DNA of 64,000 bases from Owenia fusiformis (lineage: Eukaryota; Annelida; Polychaeta; Sabellida; Oweniidae). The stretch spans positions 38,693,375-38,757,374 of the forward strand of contig CAIIXF020000005.1 of NCBI GenBank assembly GCA_903813345.2. The letters run 5' to 3'. The notes beneath the pieces are model-generated. The model made no database searches, was not told where the DNA came from, and was given only the letters and a program-made list of their open reading frames with translations. The position numbers and the translations under genes are program-made. Below, one piece after another: positions 49,538-59,991 of this stretch. Position 1 is the first letter of the stretch. Each line of letters opens with the position of its first letter.

Positions 49538-52300
49538 GTAAGGCTTAGTTGTAAAGAACAGAGACAATACCTAATGTCACAGGGCTTAGGCATGCAACCA
49601 ATGGTAGCCCAAGGTAAGGCTTAGTTGTTAAGAACAGAGACAATACCTAATGTCACAGGGCTTAGGCATGCAACCAATGGTAGCCCAAGGTAAGGCTTAG
49701 TTGTTAAGAATAGAGACAATACCTAATGTCACAGGGCCTAGCCATGCAACCAATGGTAGTCCAAGGTAAGGCTTTATTGTTAAGAACAGAGGCAATACCT
49801 AATGTCACAGGGCCTAGGCATGCAACCAATGGTAGCCCAAGGTAAGGCTTTGTTGTTAAGAACAGAGACAATACCTAATGTCACAGGGCCTAGGCATGCA
49901 ACCAATGGTAGCCCAAGGTAAGGCTTAGTTGTTAAGAATAGAGACAATACCTAATGTCACAGGGCCTAGGCATGCAACCAATGGTAGCCCAAGGTAAGGC
50001 TTTGTTGTTAAGAACAGAGACAATACCTAATGTCACAGGGCCTAGGCATGCAACCAATGGTAGCCCAAGGTAAGGCTTAGTTGTAAAGAATAGAGACAAT
50101 ACCTAATGTCACAGGGCCTAGGCATGCAACCAATGGTAGCCCAAGGTAAGGCTTAGTTGTTAAGAATAGAGACAATACCTAATGTCACAGGGCCTAGGCA
50201 TGCAACCAATGGTAGCCCAAGGTAAGGCTTAGTTGTTAAGAATAGAGACAATACCTAATGTAACAGGGCCTAGGCATGCAACCAATGGTAGCCCAAGGTA
50301 AGGCTTAGTTGTTAAGAATAGAGACAATACCTAATGTCACAGGGCCTAGGCATGCAACCAATGGTAGCCCAAGGTAAGGCTTAGTTGTTAAGAATAGAGA
50401 CAATACCTAATGTCACAGGGCCTAGGCATGCAACCAATGGTAGCCCAAGGTAAGGCTTAGTTGTTAAGAATAGAGACAATACCTAATGTCACAGGGCCTA
50501 GGCATGCAACCAATGGTAGCCCAAGGTAAGGCTTAGTTGTTAAGAATAGAGACAATACCTAATGTCACAGGGCCTAGGCATGCAACCAATGGTAGCCCAA
50601 GGTAAGGCTTAGTTGTTAAGAATAGAGACAATACCTAATGTCACAGGGCCTAGGCATGCAACCAATGGTAGCCCAAGGTAAGGCTTAGTTGTTAAGAATA
50701 GAGACAATACCTAATGTCACAGGGCCTAGGCATGCAACCAATGGTAGCCCAAGGTAAGGCTTAGTTGTTAAGAATAGAGACAATACCTAATGTCACAGGG
50801 CCTAGGCATGCAACCAATGGTAGCCCAAGGTAAGGCTTAACTGTTAAGAACAGAGGCAATAACTAATGTCACGGGGCCTAGGCATGCAACCAATGGTAGC
50901 CCAAGGTAAGGCTTAACTGTTAATAACAGAGACAATACCTAATGTCACAGGGCCTAGGCATGCAACCAATGGTAGCCCAAGGTAAGGCTTAGACAATACC
51001 TAATGTCACAGGGCCTAGGCATGCAACCAATGGTAGCCCAAGGTAAGGCTTAACTGTTAATAACAGAGACAATACCTAATGTCACAGGGCCTAGGCATGC
51101 AACCAATGGTAGCCCAAGGTAAGGCTTAGTTGTTAAGAATAGAGACAATACCTAATGTCACAGGGCCTAGGCATGCAACCAATGGTAGCCCAAGGTAAGG
51201 CTTAGTTGTAAAGAATAGAGACAATACCTAATGTCACAGGGCTTAGGCATGCAACCAATGGTAGCCCAAGGTAAGGCTTAGTTGTTTAGAACAGAGACAA
51301 TACCTAATGTCACAGGGCCTAGGCATGCAACCAATGGTAGCCCAAGGTAAGGCTTAGTTGTAAAGAACAGAGACAATACCTAATGTCACAGGGCCTAGGC
51401 ATGCAACCAATGGTAGCCCAAGGTAAGGCTTTGTCATTAAGAACAGAGACAATACCTAATGTCACAGGGCCTAGGCATGCAACCAATGGTAGCCCAAGGT
51501 AAGGCTTTGTCATTAAGAACAGAGACAATACCTAATGTCACAGGGCCTAGGCATGCAACCAATGGTAGCCCAAGGTAAGGCTTAGTTGTAAAGAACAGAG
51601 ACAATACCTAATGTCACAGGGCCTAGGCATGCAACCAATGGTAGCCCAAGGTAAGGCTTAGTTGTAAAGAACAGAGACAATACCTAATGTCACAGGGCCT
51701 AGGCATGCAACCAATGGTAGCCCAAGGTAAGGCTTTGTCATTAAGAACAGAGACAATACCTAATGTCACAGGGCCTAGGCATGCAACCAATGGTAGCCCA
51801 AGGTAAGGCTTAGTTGTAAAGAACAGAGACAATACCTAATGTCACAGGGCCTAGGCATGCAACCAATGGTAGCCCAAGGTAAGGCTTTGTCATTAAGAAC
51901 AGAGACAATACCTAATGTCACAGGGCCTAGGCATGCAACCAATGGTAGCCCAAGGTAAGGCTTTGTCATTAAGAACAGAGACAATACCTAATGTCACAGG
52001 GCCTAGGCATGCAACCAATGGTAGCCCAAGGTAAGGCTTAGTTGTTAATAACAAAGACAATACCTAATGTCACAGGGCCTAGGCATGCAACCAATGGTAG
52101 CCCAAGGTAAGGCTTAGTTGTTAATAACAGAGGCAATACCTAATGTCACAGGGCCTAGGCATGCAACCAATGGTAGCCTGAGTTAAGGCTTAGTTGTAAA
52201 GAACAGAGACAATACCTAATGTCACATGGTCTATAAGAGGCATACAACCAATGGTAGCCCAAGGTAAGGCTTAGTTGTTTAGTTGTAAAGAACAGAGAGG
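49481..52300 (+). repeat. 76-bp array of partial FoxP exon plus donor (about 37 copies)
   Basis: The unit is the last ~57 nt of exon 49423-49537 (AACAGAGACAATACCTAATG, TCACAGGGCCTAGGCATGC, AACCAATGGTAGCCCAAG) joined to its donor and about 19 nt of intron (GTAAGGCTTAGTTGTTAAG). The first unit is the exon itself; the rest are intronic. Units are mostly identical or differ by one or two bases, with variants in the intronic part (TTTGTTGTTAAG, TTTGTCATTAAG, TTAGTTGTAAAG) arranged in runs, which suggests block amplification. One unit near 50983 is shortened. The last units are degraded. The 69-codon minus-strand frames inside it are repeat artefacts. Confidence 0.97.
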
Positions 52301-52570
52301 TGCATGCCCTCTTTGTCATATTGAAAGCCATTTGAGCGAAAGGAGGTTACATGCAAGAGTTCATATCAGCCAAACTGTACATTGCACTTTCTCACACATA
52401 TCTCACACAAGACAGATACATTGATAGAAATTGGAAAACAAATCGAGGGATCAAAAATATTCAAAAACAGGACTGAAAATAAACAAACTAAAAATTATTT
52501 GTAATTTCAAATTCATATTACTAAACAAAATTAGAATTAATTTTCAAATTTCACTTTTGATGTTTTCTAG

Positions 52571-52768
52571 GCATGAGTCCCGCAGAAATGGCTGCATTGT
52601 GGAAAGAAGTATCTGGCCAATCAGGTGCAGATGAGAACAAAAGCCCAATTTCCAGTTCTATGGGAATGACGATGTCTCCATCTTTAGCGAGTATTGCCCC
52701 AAGTGGAATCTTGATGGGACAGAACCCACTTGCTAATGGACTCCATGCAGGGTACATGGGCTTAGAAG
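52571..52768 (+). CDS. FoxP: FoxP coding exon with conserved SPAE-LWKEV block
   Basis: Exon of 198 nt, entering and leaving in phase 1, acceptor TGTTTTCTAG and donor GAAG|GTATGT. It completes the split Gly codon and encodes GMSPAEMAALWKEVSGQS, GADENKSPISSS, then a Met/Ser/Gly/Ala-rich part ending GLHAGYMGLE. SPAE followed by LWKEV is one of the best-conserved FoxP blocks outside the zinc finger and forkhead domain (vertebrate form SPAEIQQLWKEVTG) and identifies the subfamily. A minus-strand frame of 68 codons over the same DNA is a shadow. Confidence 0.95.
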
Positions 52769-52791
52769 GTATGTATGATACAGACTTTATA

Positions 52792-52940
52792 TAGGAAAAC
52801 CTGTCTCGTTGAACACAACTGGGAAGGCAAAATTGTTCAGATATTAGCAGGTGTTCAGGGTTCTTACCGTGATAGTCAATGGCAGTTTACAAAATTTGGA
52901 CAGGAAAAACTGTTCACACTGAGACTCAACCCTACCTTAA
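52792..52940 (+). mobile_element. Pogo/Tigger-like MITE fragment
   Basis: AGGAAAACCTGTCTCGTTGA, ACACAACTGGGAAGGC, TTAGCAGGTGTTCAG and AAAAACTGTTCACACTGAGA follow the family order. The right end is missing. It begins about 25 bp downstream of the FoxP donor. Confidence 0.65.
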
Positions 52941-53619
52941 ACTCTATAATTTAAGATTGCCAATTCTCCACATTTTTATGTGTCTCAATTATTTCAAGTA
53001 TTTTTTCAATGCTGGAAATTAGATTTTGATTTTCTTGATTTAATTTGTTTGAGAAGCAATACTTGCATATTTGGTATTCTTTAACTTCTCAGAGCACTTC
53101 AATGAATAAAGTAATATAAACAAATTATGGGCATGTTTGTTGTATCAAAAATAATTCCCAGCTTTATAAAAAATATTTCATTTTGAACCTTCACTGACAA
53201 ATATCTGCATTACAAATGGAACTGTTACATTTATGTTTCAAATTTTGCATCTGTTTTATAAGTGTCACAATCAATTTTGATGGACATATTTAACATACGC
53301 TTTTTCATTTATCAAAATGCATACAGTAAATATGATCTGTTGATGCGATAATGATTGGATCAACATATCATATGACAATTTAATGAAATATAACAATCTT
53401 TAAGATATTTTAGTATGATATTGATCGATTGACAGTTTTATTAAAATCATCAATTGGATGACAGTTGCATAAGATTCACAGTTATTGCAATAGCCATGCT
53501 TACCAAAGTAGACTACCATTGAATAACTAGTTGTATTCAACGCTTCCAGGAATTTTCAGAATGAATTTATTTCAAGATTATAATCATGGCACATGAACAG
53601 CATCCATAGTGTCTCCCCT

Positions 53620-54070
53620 CTGTCCTTAGTACCATCTCTTCTTTCACCCTCTGTCTTTACAACACTTTACTACACCCTTGTATTTTGTACCTCTTCTCCT
53701 TTCACCCTCTGTCCTTAATACCCATCTCCTTTCACCCTTGTCTTTTGTACCTCTTCTCCTTTCACCCTCTGTCCTTAATACCCATCTCCTTTCACCCTTG
53801 TCTTTTGTACCTCATCTTCTTCACCCTCTGTCCTTAACACCCATCTCCTTTCACCCTTGTCTATTGTACCTCTTCTCCTTTCACCCCCTGTCCTTAATAC
53901 CCATCTTCTTTCACCCTTGTCTTTTGTACCTCTTCTCCTTTCACCCTCTGTCCTTAATACCCATCTCCTTTCACCCTTGTCTTTTGTACCTCTTCTCCTT
54001 TCACCCCCTGTCCTTAATACCCATCTTCTTTCACCCTTGTCTATTGTAGTATGCTTCACCCTCTGTCCTC
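53620..54070 (+). repeat. 60-bp minisatellite (about 7 units)
   Basis: Unit CTCCTTTCACCCTCTGTCC, TTAATACCCATCTCC, TTTCACCCTTGTC, TTTTGTACCTCTT. It is strongly pyrimidine-biased on the + strand. The period is a multiple of three, so long + and - frames (up to 123 codons) open across it without coding meaning. Confidence 0.95.
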
Positions 54071-54944
54071 AGAACCTCCTGTCTTGAATTCTTCCTGTGA
54101 GATCATTTCTGATTATCATGTCTAGCTTTTGTTATTATCACATCTAGACTTCTTATGTACTTATTAATATGTTATGTGTTTTAGTTATTTTGTTGTGGCA
54201 TTTATTAAAATCATTTCACCCCCTCTCTTTTCTCTAATTCATCATTTTATTCTCAAATACACTATAAACCTGAATAGTTAGTTACACATTGTATGTTTCA
54301 TCATAGACTACAATATGTAGTCGATTATTCCAAATAAACCATCTATTGCAGTTATGAATGCTACATTAACTATTTTAACTTAATCTGTACATGCATGTAT
54401 ATTTTATATATGTACATTTTGCCACAGCTTTGTGCCAATTCACAGATACTAGTATATTGGCATATATGATTAGAACATATTTTAGACTTTTAGATTTGGT
54501 TCTTTTCCCATGTATCCAGAGATACTTTGTGACATCTAAAAAGTGGTATAGAATCAAGATAATGTTTAAGTTTAATTGAAGCTAGGTTGTTTTCCAAATA
54601 CATTAATGCATACCACACTCTAGTGCCATAATACTCAAATTAAAAAACATAATTTTTTTCAGGATTTGTCATTCAATATTTAGAATTCTTCAGGATTTGT
54701 TATTCAGTACATGAAACATTTGTTTAATATTTAATATGATGGCTGCATATTGAACGAAAAATCCTGAAGAATTTCATATTATTTTAATAGCTTCATAAAA
54801 TAATTCTTGTGATGTGATATTCATTATGCATTTCAAGATTAATATCATAATATCAAAAGATTAATATCATAAAATATGGAAGAATCTCCATGCAGGTAAT
54901 TCACATATAATATTAAGGTAGGCAGTAGACACTATGCAGTATGC

Positions 54945-55872
54945 GGGTCTATGCGTATGCAAGTCAATGAGTATGCAAGTCTGTGTGTATGCAAGTCAAT
55001 GAGTATGCAAGTCTATGTTTATGCAAGTCAATGAGTATGCAAGTCTGTGTGTATGCAAGTCAATGAGTATGCAAATCAATGAGTATGCAAGTCAATAAGT
55101 ATGCAAGTCAATAGGTATATAAGTCAATGAGTATGTAAGTCAATGAGTATGCAAGTCAATGTGTATGCAAGTCAATGAGTATGCAAGTCAATGGGTATAT
55201 AAGTCAATGAGTATGCAAGTCTACCAGTATACAAGTCAACAAGTATGTAAGTCAATGAGTATATAAGTCTATGAGTATGCAAGTCAACGAGTATGCAAGT
55301 CTGCCAGTATGTAAGTCAACGAGTATGCAAGTCTGTGTGTATGCAAGTCAATGAGTATGCAAATCAATGAGTATGCAAGTCAATAAGTATGCAAGTCAAT
55401 GGGTATATAAGTCAATGAGTATGTAAGTCAATGAGTATGCAAGTCAACGAGTATGCAAGTCTGTGTGTATGCAAGTCAATGAGTATGCAAATCAATGAGT
55501 ATGCAAGTCAATAAGTATGCAAGTCAATGGGTATATAAGTCAATGCGTATGCAAGTCAACAAGTATGCAAGTCAACGAGTATGCAAGTCAATGTGTATGC
55601 AAGTCAATGAGTATGCAAGTCTACCAGTATACAAGTCAACAAGTATGTAAGTCAATGAGTATATAAGTCTATGAGTATGCAAGTCAACGAGTATGCAAGT
55701 CTGCCAGTATGTAAGTCAACGAGTATGCAAGTCAACGAGTATGTAAGTCAATGAGTATGCAAGTCTGCCAGTATGTAAGTCAACGAGTATGCAAGTCAAC
55801 GAGTATGTAAGTCAATAAGTATGCAAGTCTGCCAGTATGTAAGTCAACGAGTATGCAAGTCAACAAGTAGTA
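54945..55872 (+). repeat. 16-bp minisatellite GTATGCAAGTCAATGA (about 58 units)
   Basis: Long array with variants (AAGTCTGCCAGTATGT, AAGTCAACGAGTATGC, AAGTCTGTGTGTATGC) that recur in the same order in different parts, so blocks of several units were duplicated together. Confidence 0.96.
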
Positions 55873-58751
55873 TATGTGTAGGATCCAAGATAAAGAGCCA
55901 GATCAGATACTGTATTCTACTTGTTAACTGCTTTAATTGGAAATTGCAAAAGTTGAAACCTTATAATAGCACCCTGAAGTCTCAGGTACACCGGTTCTTG
56001 GACCCTAGTAAATGTAGATGAAGGTCTCTTTTAAAGAAGCAGATTTAAACTATTTGAAAGAATAGAGTCTCATGTGAATTATGGAAACTATTTCTTTCTG
56101 TTGTTTACAGTTAAATCACAACTTGCACATCATCAACTCATTTCCCATTAGCTTTTACTCTGTGTTGTCATGGAAACTGATTCTTCTGTTCACCCTACAA
56201 GATGCTCCTAGGGTCATTAACTAGTTCGTTTTCTTATATTGATGACGCTACATGTGATCAGGTGTGATATAGTTATTTAATAGATGATATATATGGACAT
56301 GAATATGAAGGCAACCTTATTTCAGACTAATTAGAAATAAATGGTTCAATTCTTGCATTGAACTGAGTGAAAGGGGAAGAACTCAATACAAGGTCTGTGA
56401 ATGTTCTACCCTTTTCAAGAGGTATCGCCTTCCCACACTCTTTATTACATCAATAAACTCTTTGAACTCATTGAACCAATCGACCAGTTACCTTCAAATA
56501 TATATCTTTATTTATGTAAAACTATAAGCATGTCTCTTTGGTAATTTTTGGTAACACCAAAATATAGAATGATTGGTTTTACTCAAAGGGTATTTCACTA
56601 GCTGATTGGCCTTGGGTGTTCTTATTGGTTAGGGGCGAAGCTTTCTTTTAAAGAATCATAATAAAACTATTGGTAAATATAAAGTGTGTATATGTACATT
56701 ATATATGATATATATGTTTTAAAAAAAAAGTGAGAGAAAATATGAAATGTCTAAAATCCAGGTTTATTGGTTTTGATTGGTATTTAAACCACTCAGTGAT
56801 TTATCGACCTCACGTTGATACTTTTTTCAATGTATATCATTGAGAGTTCAAATAAATTCTGCAATCTAACCATGTTTATCTATAAGTGTTTATTTATCAA
56901 ACACATAAATAAAGTAAAAATACAATCTTTTCTGAAGTTGTTTGCTTATATAGAGTCAGTATAGACTCAAGGCTACTGGCCTTATTTATTAACATGTACG
57001 TCTTATTTAAAGGGAGAATCAGATACAATCAGCAACTGTTCCAAAATTTCTGACTTATATATATTATTTAAAGAATTACTTATTTCTGCATCCTAAATTT
57101 GTCTTCTATTTGATAAAAATATAGTGGGTCCTTTTTGAGATATTAATTTGGGTTGCGTAAAGATCACATATAACAATTTGTTTGATGTTACCATGGCGTC
57201 AGCAATTTTCTTACCCCTCAATCTATGATGCTACCTTTAATTATTTTTATTAATCATTTTATTTCAAATTCATTCATTCATCATTTTGTGACGTACAATG
57301 AAAATTCAACAAAGTTAACCAATTTAACATTTGTGTTTGATTTCAAAGTAAATATACAACACAATTTATTTCAAAGTAAATATACAATTCATAAACAAAA
57401 TGCTACTTTTAGTAACCACCGTATCATCATCATTAGAGGATTTATATTCAGTTTATAGTTTTATTACACCTGTTCTATTCATGATCTGAATCTATCAGTT
57501 GTTAACTTTAGGATTATTTTATTGTGCTTTATACTAATTAGTTTTTCTAGATCTGATTCAGAATAGGAACATAGATGGATATCGTGTTTCAAAAAGAGTT
57601 AACTGTCAAGGTTATGTTAAGATAAAAAATAATATGAAAAAAGAAAACATATAAAGTAGATCAAATGGTAAATATTATCTCCAGACAACTTCTGGTCTTG
57701 CATATACTGGTACATATACTAAATGTGATCCATATAGAAATGGCAAGAGAGAAAGAGAGAAAATTTAGGTAGCATGGGTGGGAATGAATGAAAAGGCACT
57801 CTTTTGTTGAAAGTACCTGAAACAACCCAAGTATAACCCAAAAATGAAAATATTCAAAATGATGATACTGTATTCAAATCACATGTACTGTTATGATATT
57901 AATAAATACTGAGAATTATTAAAGCATTTTGTTTAAGAAAATAATAGAAGATATAGGAAACCCGGAACCTTCTCTAGAATCTGTCAGCCCGTGTTAAAGA
58001 GATAACATCATTCAAAGATCAAAGTAATAGTAAATAAGCTTAGCAGGAACAAAAGCAACATCAATATGAAGAAGCAACCCTTTTCAAGAGTCGGAATCTA
58101 TGTTTTAGAAAAAAACTTGATCGACACTCTTAAAATAAAAGATAAACTTTTGATCTAGTATTATATTAGCTAATCAGATTGGGAAGATCAAAATTAAGCT
58201 ACTCGAAGTATTAATTGCAATCACAGATATGGATGGCTTATAAGCAGCTCAGATGTAGATCTTATCAGCCTCAAAACTATTATTTATTGGAGTCAGAGAA
58301 AGTGATTGTTACTTCTAACCTATTGGGCCTCAGGGTACTAAGTGGCTTGAATGAAAAACAACACAGTCTGACACAATTTCATTTCAGGGATTCTGGGTTG
58401 ATTTATGTGCTATTATTGCATTTTATGCGTTCCTTTTCCCAAGCAGCATGTGTTTAATCAACTCACAAATAACATAACAATGCAATCTGTGTATAAACTT
58501 ATACCATGCACTGGAATATTGGCAATTTCATAATGATGCTTTAAAATTATGTAGATTATGAGTCACTTTGTGTGATGAACTTATGAACTGATTTTGATAA
58601 CTAGGATAATTCAGTATATAGGAATACCATATAGTTCAGTTGTTTCTTATATTTTTTATTTTATTTGTTGAAATAAATGTCAGTTGGGAATTTGACCATA
58701 ATGAGCGCCAGTGATGCCATAGGAGAAAATCTACTTGGTGAAAATCATGTA

Positions 58752-58933
58752 CAGTAAAACCTGAGAGAGCAGAACACCACTGGGATGGATCAAAAGTGTT
58801 TAGAATAGCAGGTGTTCACATTTCAAGGTTTCTTAATAGGGCGTCAATGCGAGTCAAGATTGGGACCAAGAGAAAGTGTTTATATTGAGAGGTGTTTGTA
58901 TTATATAGGTGTTCAAATATACAGGTTGTACTG
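58752..58933 (+). mobile_element. Pogo/Tigger-like MITE, intact (182 bp)
   Basis: Left end CAGTAAAACCTGAGAGAGC and right end ATACAGGTTGTACTG are inverted repeats flanked by TA (58750-58751 and 58934-58935). Internal words AAAAGTGTTTAGAATAGCAG, GTGTTCACATTTCAAGG and AGTGTTTATATTGAGAGG define the family seen elsewhere in the window. Non-coding; it would be moved by a transposase encoded elsewhere. Confidence 0.88.
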
Positions 58934-59750
58934 TAGTATCGCAAAAAATATAAACATATGTGATGGTGTGGCACTTTCCATGTATTGGGAATGTGCTATA
59001 TTTACTGGAAGTTATAATCTATCATTTTAGCTTTTGCTCTATTGTGTCTGATTAATAGGACAAAAATATTGGATTCAAATAAGTTTATTAAAAGTCATTG
59101 CCAAGTTGAATAAAAATCAATTATTTACTTTTGTTTTTGTAAACAAGGCCAGTTACAAATGTCCATATTTGTAGATGTCTGGGTGTTCTGAATAGAAATT
59201 GGGACTATTGATCATTGATCATTATATCTATAAATTCTACATGTATGACCCTTTGCAAAAAGACTGATTTTACAAACTCTTAAGATGAGTGATAAACCTC
59301 CCCAAGTCAGTACCTGTTTTTTGTTAAGCTGCAGCTATTTCTGTACATAGATGTGTGTTGAAATGAGTGTAAGCATATTTAATACAGTCTTCAGGTCTTT
59401 GATCAGTTAAATGTAAATCTGTAAAATGATTTGTTCTACCTAGTCAGCGTATTGACGACCTTGGAGAAATACATATGCAGGGTAAGCTCTTGCAATTCAC
59501 ATTTTCTGTTGTTTATTATTTACCCCTTACAAGAACCCGATATCATATTAACACACTTAAAATATAGAAAATTGTTTTGTTTTGTGTTAAGTCTGTATCT
59601 ATTCGAACTATTATCACTTCCCACTTATTTTCAATTCTCATCCAAACTCTAATTTATCAGGCCTTGGCAGCTACTTTTTTAATCAGCATCAAAATAAAAT
59701 CATCAGTTATACAGAGAGGAAAGCGTGGTTTGCTGAGAGGAATTAAGAGT

Positions 59751-59991
59751 ATGTGTATTTGTTAGGTATTGACTGAAATCTAGGTTCTAACACTGCAAGG
59801 GAAATTATGTTGTTTACTGCCGCTCAACAGAAGTAGCTACTGACCTGACCCCAGAAAAATAACAAGTTGTTTACAGTGCTGCAGAAAAATGAGCTGTTAG
59901 TCCTTGATATAGGAGTCATTATAGCTATGAAGGCAGTCGGCAATCAGAGCTTGGTACATAAAGATCACAAAATGATAAGTTGCTTCTGACC
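59751..59991 (+). promoter_or_regulatory. Leader of the large FoxP exon: possible alternative promoter or 5' UTR
   Basis: This stretch precedes the ATG at 59992. It is less AT-rich than the intron before it and contains an acceptor-like GTTGTTTACAG ending at 59879. The FoxP frame is open only from just after an in-frame stop at 59959-59961. The ATG context CTGACCATGG fits the animal consensus for initiation. An internal promoter is inference; a 5' UTR exon spliced at 59880 is the other option. Confidence 0.3.

Larger units (their letters stand above)
52941..59750 (+). other. FoxP intron between the SPAE exon and the zinc-finger exon
   Basis: AT-rich intronic DNA with two minisatellites (53620-54070 and 54945-55872) and one intact MITE (58752-58933). 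Outside these I saw no convincing coding exon. Because the flanking exons do not share a phase at the obvious edge, a short unrecognised exon could lie here. Confidence 0.5.

Noticed and set aside
51319-51984. Three near-identical 69-codon minus-strand frames
   Set aside because: They arise from the 76-bp array read in reverse and have no independent support.
49040-52300. CRISPR-like regular repetition
   Set aside because: The repeats have no unique spacers, the genome is animal-like, and the units match the neighbouring FoxP exon, so these are tandem satellites.
52551-52757. 68-codon minus-strand frame
   Set aside because: Shadow of the FoxP exon 52571-52768 on the opposite strand.
53678-54059. 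Long frames on both strands (123 and 94 codons)
   Set aside because: Entirely within a 60-bp minisatellite whose period is a multiple of three.
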